From: Candidatus Gastranaerophilales bacterium
Lineage (GTDB): Bacteria > Cyanobacteriota > Vampirovibrionia > Gastranaerophilales > Gastranaerophilaceae
Length of the DNA: 64,000 bases
Reading direction: 5' to 3'
Assembly: GCA_944324395.1 (NCBI GenBank)
Contig: CALUWC010000004.1
Coordinates: forward strand, 62,001 to 126,000
Within the stretch, counting starts at the first letter, position 1; each line of letters begins with the position of its first letter. Positions 17,867-26,807 of the stretch are shown here, in pieces. Under the pieces are notes generated by a model. It did not search any database. It was given only the letters and a program-made list of their open reading frames with translations, and had not been told where the DNA came from. A program made the translations under genes and the position numbers.

Positions 17867-18457
17867 ATGTTCAATAAAAATTCAAATCCGTTTAAGAACG
17901 AGGATATTGTTAAAGACGAAGAAAATAACAAACAAGATTCAACAGAAGAAGAAACTGAAGAACAAAAATCTGAAGAAAATGATTCTGCTGATGATAATAA
18001 AAATGATGAACTTGAAAAACTTCAAGAAAAATATGATGCATTAAACCAACAGTATATTCGTCTTGCTGCTGATTTTGACAACTACAGAAAACGTCAGGCT
18101 CAAGAAAGAGAAAATCTTATTAAATTCGGAACTGAAAATGCACTGAAAAGTTTGCTTGAAGTTCTTGATAATTTTGAAAGAGGACAAAAAGCTCTTGAAA
18201 ATGTAGAAGATTGCGAAAAGGTTAAAGAAAGTTTTAATCTTGTCCACAAGCAAGTTTTTGATGCATTAACAAAACTCGGACTTGAAGAAATCAAAGCCGT
18301 CGGAGAAGAATTTGACCCTAATTTCCATGAAGCAGTTATGCAGACACCAACAAGTGAACAACCTGAACATACAGTAATTAACGAATTACAAAAAGGATAC
18401 AAACTGGGTGATAAAGTCTTAAGACCTACACTTGTTAACGTTGCTACTGCCGAATAA
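17867..18457 (+). CDS. grpE: Nucleotide exchange factor GrpE
   Basis: GrpE releases ADP from DnaK in the chaperone cycle. The 196-residue protein has an acidic Glu/Asp/Asn-rich N-terminus (about 10-45), a long coiled coil (LEKLQEKYDALNQQYIRLAADFDNYRKR) and the C-terminal beta-domain. That domain has the signature GEEFDPNFHEAVMQTP and GYKLGDKVLRPTLVNVA. GAAGGGA precedes the ATG. It heads an operon with dnaJ 45 bases downstream; dnaK is not in the window. Confidence 0.95.
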   Translation: MFNKNSNPFKNEDIVKDEENNKQDSTEEETEEQKSEENDSADDNKNDELEKLQEKYDALNQQYIRLAADFDNYRKRQAQERENLIKFGTENALKSLLEVLDNFERGQKALENVEDCEKVKESFNLVHKQVFDALTKLGLEEIKAVGEEFDPNFHEAVMQTPTSEQPEHTVINELQKGYKLGDKVLRPTLVNVATAE

Positions 18458-18502
18458 CATTATTTGAAAGACTTGAGGATGCAGAGGAAGTAAAAAAGAA
18501 CA

Positions 18503-19627
18503 ATGGCAGATTACTATGAAATATTAGGGATATCAAAAGATGCTTCAAAAGATGAAATAAAATCAGCTTTCCGCAGGAAAGCAAGAGAGTTACACCCCGA
18601 TGTTAACAAAGCTCCGGATGCTGAGGAAAAATTTAAAGAACTTGGAAAAGCATATGAAACCCTGTCAGATGATAATAAACGTGCAACTTATGACAGATAT
18701 GGTGAAGACGGGCTTAAAAATGCAGGTTTTGATACAGGCGGACCGTTTGCAGGCGGTTTTGGAGATTTGAATGATATTTTCGAAACATTTTTCGGCGGGT
18801 TCGGCGGGTTCGGATTTGGCGGAGCACCTGATCCTAACGCTCCGCAGCGAGGCGACGATCTAAGATATGATATCAAGTTAAAATTTGAAGAAGCAGCTTT
18901 CGGAGTTAATAAAGAAATAAAATTTGATCATCTGGAAGTTTGTCCTGATTGCAATGGTACTGGAGCAGAAAAAGGCACCCAAAAGAAAACCTGCCCGCAA
19001 TGTAATGGTTCTGGTCAGGTTAAGACTGTTACAAGAACTCCTTTAGGAAGTTTCGCACAAATTACAACCTGCCCGCACTGCCATGGTTCAGGTCAGGTTA
19101 TTGATAAACCCTGCAAAACTTGCCAGGGTCATGGTCAAATTACAAAAGAAAGAAAAGTTGAAATAAAAATTCCGGCAGGAGTTGACAATATGTCAAAAAT
19201 CAGAGTATCTTCTCAGGGCGACTGCGGAATAAACGGCGGTCCAAACGGAGATCTGTTTGTGGTTATTCATGTTGAACCTTCTAATTATTACAAACGTGAC
19301 GGAATAAATGTTTTCACCGAACTTGACATTTCGCCGGCACAAGCTGTTATGGGCGATATAGTTACAATCAAAACACTTGACGGAGAAAAAGAAGTACAGA
19401 TTCCATCAGGAATTCAACATTCAAATATCGTCAAAATAAAAGGAGCAGGTATTCCTGTAATTACAAAACCTTCTCAAAGAGGAGATCACATTGTAGTTGT
19501 AAAAATTAAAATACCTACACGTCTGACTGATGAAGAAAAACAATTGTACCAGAGATTATATGAAATTAATGGCGGAAAAAAGCCGCAAAAATCAATTATG
19601 TCAAAAGTTAAGGGAGTATTCAGATAA
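18503..19627 (+). CDS. dnaJ: Chaperone DnaJ
   Basis: DnaJ delivers substrates to DnaK and stimulates its ATPase. The 374-residue protein has the J-domain with HPD at 31-33, a Gly/Phe-rich linker ([19 protein letters not shown]) and four zinc repeats ([32 protein letters not shown]), followed by the C-terminal substrate domains. This is a complete type I DnaJ. Its TAA overlaps the ATG of the next gene by one base, linking the beta-propeller protein to the same transcript. Confidence 0.97.
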   Translation: MADYYEILGISKDASKDEIKSAFRRKARELHPDVNKAPDAEEKFKELGKAYETLSDDNKRATYDRYGEDGLKNAGFDTGGPFAGGFGDLNDIFETFFGGFGGFGFGGAPDPNAPQRGDDLRYDIKLKFEEAAFGVNKEIKFDHLEVCPDCNGTGAEKGTQKKTCPQCNGSGQVKTVTRTPLGSFAQITTCPHCHGSGQVIDKPCKTCQGHGQITKERKVEIKIPAGVDNMSKIRVSSQGDCGINGGPNGDLFVVIHVEPSNYYKRDGINVFTELDISPAQAVMGDIVTIKTLDGEKEVQIPSGIQHSNIVKIKGAGIPVITKPSQRGDHIVVVKIKIPTRLTDEEKQLYQRLYEINGGKKPQKSIMSKVKGVFR

Positions 19628-21042
19628 TGCGGAAAATCTTAACAGCAATTTGCTTATGTTTCATGATTTGTACAACAGCTTTTGGAGCGCAAGTTCCTGA
19701 GTCGGTACAAAACTTTGTGAACAAAGATTTTCCTAATACGAATTTCCGGTTTGACGGAGCAATTATTTTGCCTGATAACACGATGTATCTTCCTGTATTT
19801 CCGGCAAAGACCCAAGATTTAAAAGAGGTAAGCATAAAATCAAGTTATCCGGTAAACACTACAATGAAGCAAAAGCCGGATATGATTATTTTAAATAACA
19901 ATTACGTATTATTAAAAGTTATCAATACAAACGGCAAAAAAACAGTTATAAATATGGCTGCTCCGCCTGAAGAACTTCAAACAGGGTTGCTGCCGCAGGA
20001 TATTCTTCTGCCAAAAGGTCTTGTTATCCCGGAATCCTTAAAAGGAATTATTGGAAATGTAGATGTTACAGTTACTCAAGATACAGGTCTAAGAATAAAT
20101 AATACAAGGAATAAAGGAAAAAAAGCCACTACTCCGGTAGAACCATTGAATGGCAAAACGTTTTACATTTCAACAGGAACAAATAAGAATATTCAAGTTA
20201 TCCAAACAAACAGTAAAAATCCTGAATATGCTCTTGAACAGGAACATATTATTAATGATATGAAAGCTTATAATAATGAATTTCTTCTGGTAACTTATTT
20301 TGATTCAAAAATTATGAATATTATTTCATTAATGGATGAAAAAATTATTAAACAGGTAAATTTTGACATTTGCCCCGAACAAATTATTATTGATACACCT
20401 AAAAAAATCGCATATATTACATCTGGTTCAAATTCAAGCATATATGTATTAAGTCTTGAAACAATGACTTTAAAAAAACAATTAAAAATTAACGGTATGT
20501 GCGAAAAATTTACATTGAGCGAAGATGGAACAAAACTATTCTATGTAGACAGAAATACAAATGATATCTGGGCAATAGAACTTGATAACGATTTTCTTTT
20601 AAGAAATATCGGAAGTTTTCCAAATGTTTCAAAAATCGCCTATGATAACGGCAAAATTTACATAATCAGCAGAACTAAAAACCGGCTTGCGATAGTAGAT
20701 TATGAAACTTTAGGATTTCTCGCAGAGCTGGAAGTTTGTGAAAAACCGGTTGATTTGTATGCACATAACGGAGAATTATTTATTCTCGGTGCACAGGATA
20801 ATATTGTAGAAGTCTTAAACACTAAAGATGATATCGTTACAGACAAATTATTCTTAAATACAAATGCATTTGCTACAAACATTACACCAATTGAAAACAG
20901 TAATTTAATAATGATAACAAATGCAAGATCCGGACTGTATTCTGTAATTGATACCGATACAAAAGAAATTGTTAAAACAAGTCCGATTGATGTACCTGTC
21001 AGAACAATAGTAATAACAAACAGGGTTAAAACAATAAAATGA
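19627..21042 (+). CDS. Exported beta-propeller protein, 471 aa
   Basis: The signal peptide is RKILTAICLCFMICTTAFGA (first 21 residues). Residues about 20-160 form a separate domain of unknown type. From about 165 onward there are repeated blade-like segments of about 40 residues: KNIQVIQTNSKNPE, MNIISLMDEKIIKQ, SSIYVLSLETMTLKK, NDIWAIELDND, NRLAIVDYETLGFLAELEV and SGLYSVIDTDTKEIV. These resemble YVTN/lactonase-type propellers. No catalytic residues can be assigned. Overlapping start and stop codons tie it to dnaJ and to the methyltransferase gene. Its function is unknown; a secreted binding protein is the best reading. Confidence 0.75.
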   Translation: MRKILTAICLCFMICTTAFGAQVPESVQNFVNKDFPNTNFRFDGAIILPDNTMYLPVFPAKTQDLKEVSIKSSYPVNTTMKQKPDMIILNNNYVLLKVINTNGKKTVINMAAPPEELQTGLLPQDILLPKGLVIPESLKGIIGNVDVTVTQDTGLRINNTRNKGKKATTPVEPLNGKTFYISTGTNKNIQVIQTNSKNPEYALEQEHIINDMKAYNNEFLLVTYFDSKIMNIISLMDEKIIKQVNFDICPEQIIIDTPKKIAYITSGSNSSIYVLSLETMTLKKQLKINGMCEKFTLSEDGTKLFYVDRNTNDIWAIELDNDFLLRNIGSFPNVSKIAYDNGKIYIISRTKNRLAIVDYETLGFLAELEVCEKPVDLYAHNGELFILGAQDNIVEVLNTKDDIVTDKLFLNTNAFATNITPIENSNLIMITNARSGLYSVIDTDTKEIVKTSPIDVPVRTIVITNRVKTIK

Positions 21043-21608
21043 TAGAAACTTTTGATAATACAACTCAGGAAATTTTAAAAGACCTGGAAAAAACTCAGAA
21101 ACAATTTTGGAATATTTCAAGAACAACTGCAGAATTTTTATATGATTTAATTGTTGATTCAAAATCAAAAAGTGTAATAGAAGTAGGAACATCAAACGGC
21201 TACTCCGGAATTTGGATTGCTAAAGCTTTAAAAAAAACAGGAGGCAGACTCACTACAATTGAATTTTATGACAAAAGACTTGATATAGCCAAAGAAAATT
21301 TTGAAAAATGTGGAGTTTCAGACATTATCGAAACTAAAAAAGGCGATGCCGCAACAATTTTAGAATATCTTCCGGAAGATTTCAGAATTGATTTTGCCTT
21401 TATAGATGCAAATAAAGCTCAATATATCAAATTTTTTCATTTAATTGCACCACATTTGAATACAGGAGGATATATTGCCTGCGATAATGTAATTTCACAT
21501 GCAGCAAAAGTTCAAACGTTTATTGATGATATAAATGCAAATCCGGACTATGAGAATGTTGTATTACCGCTTCCTGCAGGTTTATCGTTAGCAAAAAAAA
21601 TAAGATAG
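21039..21608 (+). CDS. SAM-dependent O-methyltransferase (family 3)
   Basis: The ATG overlaps the previous stop (ATGA). The 189-residue protein has motif I IEVGTSNGYSGIWIAKAL, an acidic ribose-binding Glu in LTTIEF, AKENFEKCGV, and the family-specific metal site FAFIDANKAQYIKFF with ACDNVISH. These match caffeoyl-CoA-type, metal-dependent O-methyltransferases (COMT/TrmR-like). The substrate is not deducible; the bacterial homologue TrmR methylates tRNA, others act on catechols. Confidence 0.82.
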   Translation: MIETFDNTTQEILKDLEKTQKQFWNISRTTAEFLYDLIVDSKSKSVIEVGTSNGYSGIWIAKALKKTGGRLTTIEFYDKRLDIAKENFEKCGVSDIIETKKGDAATILEYLPEDFRIDFAFIDANKAQYIKFFHLIAPHLNTGGYIACDNVISHAAKVQTFIDDINANPDYENVVLPLPAGLSLAKKIR

Positions 21609-21618
21609 GAGAAAAATT

Positions 21619-21933
21619 ATGAGTGAAGATTGTATTTTTTGTAAGATTATAAACGGCGATTTCGGAACAGAATTTGTTTACGAAACAGAAAATACCGTAG
21701 TTTTTAACGATATAAACCCAAAAGCTCCTATACATATGTTAGTTTGCCCTAAAAAACATATAGAATCTTTAAATGAACTTGATGACAAAAATTTAATGGC
21801 CGAACTTTTACAAACAGTAAAAGATGTAACTAAAAAAATCGGATTGAAAGCATACAAAACACAAATCAACACCGGCAAAGAAGCAGGACAGGAGGTTTTC
21901 CACCTGCATATACATATACTTGGCAGCAAATAA
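21619..21933 (+). CDS. HIT family hydrolase (HINT type)
   Basis: HINT proteins hydrolyse AMP-linked phosphoramidates. The 104-residue protein has the N-terminal CIFCKIINGDF, the strand FNDINPKAPIHMLVCPKKHI, the TGKEAGQEV loop, and the histidine triad FHLHIHILG near the C-terminus. TAGGAGA precedes the ATG. It ends the grpE-dnaJ operon as far as spacing shows. Confidence 0.93.
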   Translation: MSEDCIFCKIINGDFGTEFVYETENTVVFNDINPKAPIHMLVCPKKHIESLNELDDKNLMAELLQTVKDVTKKIGLKAYKTQINTGKEAGQEVFHLHIHILGSK

Positions 21934-22035
21934 TATTACATATTGTTACAGAATTTGATATTTTACTAAAGATTTAATATAAAGAACCCGTTATACCATA
22001 ACGTATGAACAAAAACAGACAAGGAGATATGCGTT

Positions 22036-24000
22036 ATGGTAGACGGAGTCGGTAAGAATCCACAGCAACAAACTATTAAATTAAAAGGCAAAGACGGTAA
22101 AAGTATTAATTTAGGCAATTTAAAAGGCTTGCAAAAAACAAAAGGCAACGAAGCCTTATTTAAAATGTATGATAAAGACGGAGATGGAGTTATCAATGAT
22201 AATGAAGCCTTAATCATGCAAAAAAGTTTATATTCTCTATCTAATGGTAACGGAAAAATTTCCCAGCGTGAAATGAAAGCTCTGTTCGGCGATAATAACA
22301 AAGCGGCATTTGAAGCTTTGTCAAAACTATCAGACCAGCAAGCAACCGCAAAAGGTTCAAAATATACAGAAGTAAACGGTAATACGACTACATCTTTTTA
22401 TAACAGCAATTTTGGAATTGAAGGAGCACAAAGAGAAGATGTAACAACAAATCCCGACGGAAGTACAATTACAAAATATCAAGACGGAAGCTCTTTAATT
22501 AAACTAAAAGACGGCTCTTCGCAATTTATTAAAAAAGACGGAACAATTACAAAATATGATAAAGCCGGCAACCATACAGGAACAATAACACCTGACGGTA
22601 CAGAAATAGCATTTCCTGATGCAAATACTGCTATTTGGACAAAAGACGGGCAAAAAATAAAAACCGTACAAAATAATAACGGTAAAGAAGTAACTACAAA
22701 CTTTGGCGATGACGGTCAAGTAACATCAATTACCGTATCAGGCAGAGGCAAAGACGGTGATAAAACATACTCTTCAGAAATGACATTTAACTCAGAAGCA
22801 GATTTTCAAAATAATCGTCCGGCTTCTGAAGTAAGAAACAAAGGACTTCCAACAGAAACAAATATTACATATAAATATGATGCTAATGGAAATGTTCAGG
22901 CAGATTCAGTCAATTCGGCAGGCGAAAAAACAACAACATATAAAAATGCAAACGGAGAAGAAATTAAGCCGGAAGAATTTAATGCACCGCCGAAAGAAGA
23001 ATCTTATTCATATAAAGTTCCAAACGGATACGGTATAACGCAAATTGTTACAGAAAACCTGAAGCAGCAAGGCATTGAAAACCCGACCAAAGAACAGATA
23101 AAAGAAGCAAGAAAGCAGCTTGTTGAAGCAAATGCTGACCAGGTTCATACAATGAAAAATGGTAAATATAAAGGCAATCAATATTTCCTTGCAGGAGCAG
23201 AGATTAAAATGCCTAAGTTCAACTTTGAACAAGATGCACAAAAACTCGATTCAGCTCAAACTGGTGAAATTCCGGAAGGCGAATTAGACGGCGGGGAATT
23301 AGCCGAAGTAACCGTTACTGCTAAAAAACCTTCCCCAGAAACTATTGCTAAAAGAAAAGAACTTCAAGCACAGTTTGGGGATAACTATGAAGTGGGTTAT
23401 GCCAGAGATGGTTCTATTGAAGTTAGAGACAAAAACGGAACTCTGCTTGCAGACCTTACTGAAAAAGCTAACTCCAGCTTACAAACTACAGATATTCCTG
23501 AGGATGGCATAGACGGCGGCGAATTAGCTGAAGTAACCATTACTGCTAAAAAACCTTCTCCAGAAACTATTGCTAAAAGACAAGAACTTCAAGCTATGCT
23601 TGGAGAGAATTATGAAGTGGGTTATACCAGAGATGGTTCTATTGAAGTTAGAGATAAAAACGGAACTCTGCTTGCAGACCTTACTGAAAAAGCTAACTCC
23701 GGCTTACAAACTACAGATATTCCTGAGGATGGCATAGACGGCGGCGAATTAGCTGAAGTAACCATTACTGCTAAAAAACCTTCTCCAGAAACTATTGCTA
23801 AAAGACAAGAACTTCAAGCTATGCTTGGAGAGAATTATGAAGTGGGTTATACCAGAGATGGTTCTATTGAAGTTAGAGATAAAAACGGAGTTCTTTTGAC
23901 CCAAACAGAAATAAATAATTTGATGGATGATCCGAATGAAATAAAACGAAACAATGAAAATCCGGGATTTAATCCTGATGATAACACTTATTTAGCATAA
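22036..24000 (+). CDS. Repeat protein with EF-hand-like loop and 75-residue tandem repeats
   Basis: This 654-residue protein has no signal peptide. Near residue 48 is DKDGDGVINDNEA, a good EF-hand calcium loop, with a weaker second one (SNGNGKISQREM). Residues about 130-310 carry short Gly/Asp beta-repeats (NPDGSTITKYQDGSSLIK, KDGTITKYDKAGNHTG). Residues about 320-395 (GYGITQIVTENLKQQGI ... FLAGAEIKMP) resemble a LysM-like module. The C-terminus has two and two-thirds copies of a 75-residue unit (GELAEVTITAKKPSPETIAK). The pattern suggests a surface or secreted structural protein, but the export route is not visible. AAGGAG precedes the ATG. Confidence 0.7.
   Translation: MVDGVGKNPQQQTIKLKGKDGKSINLGNLKGLQKTKGNEALFKMYDKDGDGVINDNEALIMQKSLYSLSNGNGKISQREMKALFGDNNKAAFEALSKLSDQQATAKGSKYTEVNGNTTTSFYNSNFGIEGAQREDVTTNPDGSTITKYQDGSSLIKLKDGSSQFIKKDGTITKYDKAGNHTGTITPDGTEIAFPDANTAIWTKDGQKIKTVQNNNGKEVTTNFGDDGQVTSITVSGRGKDGDKTYSSEMTFNSEADFQNNRPASEVRNKGLPTETNITYKYDANGNVQADSVNSAGEKTTTYKNANGEEIKPEEFNAPPKEESYSYKVPNGYGITQIVTENLKQQGIENPTKEQIKEARKQLVEANADQVHTMKNGKYKGNQYFLAGAEIKMPKFNFEQDAQKLDSAQTGEIPEGELDGGELAEVTVTAKKPSPETIAKRKELQAQFGDNYEVGYARDGSIEVRDKNGTLLADLTEKANSSLQTTDIPEDGIDGGELAEVTITAKKPSPETIAKRQELQAMLGENYEVGYTRDGSIEVRDKNGTLLADLTEKANSGLQTTDIPEDGIDGGELAEVTITAKKPSPETIAKRQELQAMLGENYEVGYTRDGSIEVRDKNGVLLTQTEINNLMDDPNEIKRNNENPGFNPDDNTYLA
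23287..23890 (+). repeat. 225-bp in-frame tandem repeats
   Basis: Copies begin at 23287, 23512 and 23737, each marked by GACGGCGG; the third stops after about 154 bases. Copies 2 and 3 are almost identical at DNA level while copy 1 has diverged, pointing to recent duplication or gene conversion. The unit is a multiple of three, so copy number can change without breaking the frame. Confidence 0.85.
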
Positions 24001-24028
24001 AATTTGAAAAGAAATCTTTATATGATAG

Positions 24029-24061
24029 CATTAGGTTACACAAAATTTGTGTAACCTAATG
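24029..24061. terminator. 33-base perfect hairpin between repeat-protein gene and speE
   Basis: CATTAGGTTACACAAA (24029-24044) and its exact reverse complement (24046-24061) flank a single A. It begins 29 bases after the stop at 24000. It probably works as a terminator or mRNA end, although the T-run is weak (TATTTTAAT). Confidence 0.6.
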
Positions 24062-24094
24062 TATTTTAATGAAAGAGAAAGGATAATAAGAAGA

Positions 24095-24946
24095 ATGAAA
24101 AACGGAATAGAAAACGGTTATTATCATGAAATTACCCCCGGAGGATACGGTATTGCAATAAAAGCAGGACAAGTTTTATTTTCTGAGCAATCACCATTCC
24201 AAAAAGTTGAAGTATTTGAAACTGATTCAAAATTAGGCAGAGTTTTAACTCTTGATAATTTAATGATGACAACAGAAGGGGACGAATACCATTATCATGA
24301 AATGATTGCCCATATTCCGATGATGCAGCACCCGAATCCAAAATCCGTTCTAGTTATAGGCGGAGGCGACGGCGGTACAATTCGTGAAGTAATGAAACAT
24401 AAGACAGTTGAACGTGCAGTATTATGCGAAATTGACGGGATGGTTATTGATGCCTGCAAAAAATATCTTCCGACAATATCCTGTGAATTAGATAATCCTA
24501 AAGTCGAGATTCTTGTTCAAGATGCTATTGAATATATTAAAGATAAAAAAGACGAATTTGATATTATCCTGATTGATTCTACAGACCCTATGGGACCGGG
24601 TGAAGGTTTATTTACAGAAGAATTTTACACAAATGTTAAAAATTCACTCAAAAAAGGCGGAATAATGGCAGCACAATCAGAATCCCCATTCACGAATAAA
24701 GAAGAAATTAAAAAGATGTACAACCTGTTGAAAAAAGTGTTCCCGACAGTTGCAACATATACTTCAAATATTCCGACATATCCGGGAGGATACTGGGCAT
24801 GGGCATTTTGTTCTGTTGATGTTAAACCTCTGGAATATTTTAATGAAGAACGTGCAGCAGAAATTATTTCTACCTGCAAAATTTATAACAAAGAATATCA
24901 CAATGCACGCTTTGCACTTCCGAATTATTTAAAAGAATTGTTATAA
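24095..24946 (+). CDS. speE: Spermidine synthase (polyamine aminopropyltransferase)
   Basis: SpeE transfers an aminopropyl group from decarboxylated SAM to putrescine. From the ATG at 24095 the protein is 283 residues, with HEITPGGYGIAIKAGQVLFS, the LDNLMMTTEGDEYHYHEM gatekeeper region, VIGGGDGGTIREVMKH, ILIDSTDPMGPGEGLF (catalytic Asp in DSTDP) and YPGGYWAWAFCS. I prefer this start to the in-frame ATG at 24047 because AAAGGA lies upstream of it and the earlier one falls inside the 33-base hairpin. A partner decarboxylase (speD/speA) is not in the window. Confidence 0.94.
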   Translation: MKNGIENGYYHEITPGGYGIAIKAGQVLFSEQSPFQKVEVFETDSKLGRVLTLDNLMMTTEGDEYHYHEMIAHIPMMQHPNPKSVLVIGGGDGGTIREVMKHKTVERAVLCEIDGMVIDACKKYLPTISCELDNPKVEILVQDAIEYIKDKKDEFDIILIDSTDPMGPGEGLFTEEFYTNVKNSLKKGGIMAAQSESPFTNKEEIKKMYNLLKKVFPTVATYTSNIPTYPGGYWAWAFCSVDVKPLEYFNEERAAEIISTCKIYNKEYHNARFALPNYLKELL

Positions 24947-24963
24947 ACAATAACCATATATTG

Positions 24964-25000
24964 AAGAAAGCGTTTATTAAAAATAAACGCTTTCTTTTTT
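24964..25000 (+). terminator. Intrinsic terminator of speE
   Basis: AAGAAAGCGTTTATT (24964-24978) pairs with AATAAACGCTTTCTT (24982-24996), followed by T residues. It lies 17 bases after the speE stop and abuts the convergent acyltransferase gene. Confidence 0.88.
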
Positions 25001-26067
25001 TATTTACATTTGCTGCGTAAATATTCTGTACAAGGTTTTTCCACAAAATAATAAACAAATATTCCAAAAAATATAATAATAATAAATAATAAAATTAAAT
25101 TCAAAACAGGATTTGCAATTACCCAATCGAAATGAGCTTTGCAAACATAATAATGCCATAATTTTATTATAAATTGATGAGATAAAAATATTGAAAATGC
25201 AAATTGTCCCAAAAATACAGAAATATTATTTTCAAATAATTTTGATATATAACCTTTGCGTATGACAAATAAAGAAAACAAACCGATAAATGCAATTATC
25301 ATAATCATTTTATTGTTATAAGCAGATTTATGAAAACATAAATAATAAAATATAAATACGAAAAGATATCCTTCAAAACCTGTTATACAAATCTTTTGCC
25401 ATATATTCAAAACTTTTGTTTTTACTTTTTCTATATTATTCTTATAGACCATTGAAAGAAAATACCCAGCTCCAACACCTGCAAAAGCCCTTATCATTCC
25501 TCTGTTAAAAACATACGCAACATTAACCGTATTTGTTCCTTTTGTATGTATCCACAATGAGTAACAAAAAAATACAATACAAGCCGTAATTAAATTAAAA
25601 ATCTTTTTATCAACGCATTTATATAAATAAAAATAAAAACATAATGCCCAGAATAATGATGATACAAACCAGGCTGCAGGCACATTTCCGTTTTGAAAAG
25701 TTAATCCTACATTTTGTAAATTTAATATAGTAAAAATATTTTCATGTCTTGCAAACGGAACAGGGGTAAACCACGAAAAAATAAAATATAAACCTAACAT
25801 AAACAATATTGTCGGCATAAATCGTATAAGTTTCTTTTTCGCAAAATCTGTAAAATTTTGGTCAAATTTAGTTGTTAAAAATAAGAAAAATCCTGAAATA
25901 ATAAAGAAAAAATCAACCGGCAAAGAAGCCCAGTGAAAATTATTCATAAGAGTTTTATACAACGGAATATCAAAAATATTCACAATTCCCTGCGTAAAAT
26001 GACAGCAAACAATGCTCAGGGCAAATAAAAATCTTAATAACTCAATATTTTTTATTTTTTGCATCAC
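25000..26067 (-). CDS. Membrane acyltransferase, acyltransferase-3 family
   Basis: The 355-residue protein is very hydrophobic with about ten membrane segments. The start has the family signature NIELLRFLFALSIVCCHF (arginine and the conserved His), followed by PVDFFFIISGFFLFL. Such enzymes move acetyl or other acyl groups onto sugars of lipopolysaccharide, capsule or peptidoglycan. It is divergent from a small XRE regulator 76 bases away, with an inverted repeat between them. Substrate unknown. The first two codons are both ATG. Confidence 0.85.
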   Translation of the reverse strand: MMQKIKNIELLRFLFALSIVCCHFTQGIVNIFDIPLYKTLMNNFHWASLPVDFFFIISGFFLFLTTKFDQNFTDFAKKKLIRFMPTILFMLGLYFIFSWFTPVPFARHENIFTILNLQNVGLTFQNGNVPAAWFVSSLFWALCFYFYLYKCVDKKIFNLITACIVFFCYSLWIHTKGTNTVNVAYVFNRGMIRAFAGVGAGYFLSMVYKNNIEKVKTKVLNIWQKICITGFEGYLFVFIFYYLCFHKSAYNNKMIMIIAFIGLFSLFVIRKGYISKLFENNISVFLGQFAFSIFLSHQFIIKLWHYYVCKAHFDWVIANPVLNLILLFIIIIFFGIFVYYFVEKPCTEYLRSKCK

Positions 26068-26075
26068 TATAACCT

Positions 26076-26145
26076 ATAACTTATATTTATATAAACTATA
26101 GACTAATATAAGTTATTTGTCAAAGATTGTATAATTATAACTTAT
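26076..26145. promoter_or_regulatory. Operator-like inverted repeat between acyltransferase and XRE genes
   Basis: ATAACTTATATT (26076-26087) is exactly inverted as AATATAAGTTAT (26105-26116). A third half-site ATAACTTAT (26137-26145) overlaps the XRE start codon. TATAAT at 26130-26135 lies nine bases before that ATG with no Shine-Dalgarno, so the regulator mRNA may be leaderless. Binding by the XRE protein itself is inferred. Confidence 0.6.
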
Positions 26146-26362
26146 GAATAAGAAAGAATTACTGAAAAAATTCGGTAAAAATGTCAAAATTGAACGGATT
26201 AAGAAAGATTTAACACAAGAAAAGTTTGCAGAAATTCTCGGAGTCAGTGCAAATTACCTTGCCTGTGTTGAAAACGGCAGACAAAATATGTCGCTGGGGA
26301 AAATTCTTGAACTTGCAAATGCACTGGAAACTAATATCGAAAATCTTTTAAAATTTAGTTAA
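26144..26362 (+). CDS. Small XRE-family transcriptional regulator, 72 aa
   Basis: This is a one-domain helix-turn-helix protein. The N-terminal KFGKNVKIERIKKDLTQEK, the HTH core FAEILGVSANYLACVENG and the following RQNMSLGKILELANAL are the standard XRE pattern (Cro/C.BclI-like). There is no ligand or oligomer domain beyond the short tail ENLLKFS. It probably represses itself and the divergent acyltransferase through the inverted repeat in its promoter. Confidence 0.88.
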   Translation: MNKKELLKKFGKNVKIERIKKDLTQEKFAEILGVSANYLACVENGRQNMSLGKILELANALETNIENLLKFS

Positions 26363-26366
26363 AAAA

Positions 26367-26735
26367 TCAATCTTCTTCATGCAAACTATCTGAGTATCTT
26401 TTATAAGCATCAACAGCATTTTGATACATATAAGGCAGTTTTATAATTTTGTGAGTTAAATAATACGGATTTGTTAAAACAGAAAAAAACTCGGCACCAA
26501 CTAATGTTGTTGCATTTACTGTTTTGCGAAGATTATCGTTTTTAATTTTATCTTCATCAAAATGGTAGCGTAAAGGATTATTACTTTCATAAACATCGTA
26601 GGTGACCGTATTTATCACATCAGGAAGCTGATATGAGTCAATCCAGTTTGAATATAATGAGGTGATAGCTCTGCCTATGTTATTATTTAGCAAATTCATA
26701 TAAATATTAAATATAAAAATATAAATTTTTGCCAA
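26367..26735 (-). CDS. Hypothetical protein, 122 aa
   Basis: The encoded protein has IGRAITSLYSNWIDSYQLPD, TVTYDVYESNNPLRYHFDED and ATTLVGAEFFSVLTNPYYLT. The N-terminal 12 residues (AKIYIFIFNIY) look untypical and the true start may be the later Met (MNLLNNN, at 26699). Neither start has a good ribosome binding site. It is convergent with the XRE gene, four bases apart. I recognise no family. Confidence 0.5.
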   Translation of the reverse strand: MAKIYIFIFNIYMNLLNNNIGRAITSLYSNWIDSYQLPDVINTVTYDVYESNNPLRYHFDEDKIKNDNLRKTVNATTLVGAEFFSVLTNPYYLTHKIIKLPYMYQNAVDAYKRYSDSLHEED

Positions 26736-26748
26736 AATGTAAACAAAT

Positions 26749-26781
26749 AAAAAGGTTTTGTAAAAATTACAAAACCTTTTT
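26749..26781. terminator. Terminator downstream of fabF
   Basis: AAAAAGGTTTTGTA (26749-26762) pairs with TACAAAACCTTTTT (26768-26781). On the minus strand it lies 27 bases after the fabF stop, with U-rich flanks on both sides. Confidence 0.85.
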
Positions 26782-26807
26782 AATAATATCTGATTATTGA
26801 AATTTAA

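Noticed and set aside
23287-23890. Regular repeats considered as a CRISPR array
   Set aside because: The unit is 225 bases, in frame, and contiguous with no spacers; it codes for protein repeats.
24047-24094. 16-codon N-terminal extension of spermidine synthase
   Set aside because: This start lies inside a perfect 33-base hairpin and lacks a Shine-Dalgarno; the ATG at 24095 has AAAGGA upstream and begins at the conserved region.
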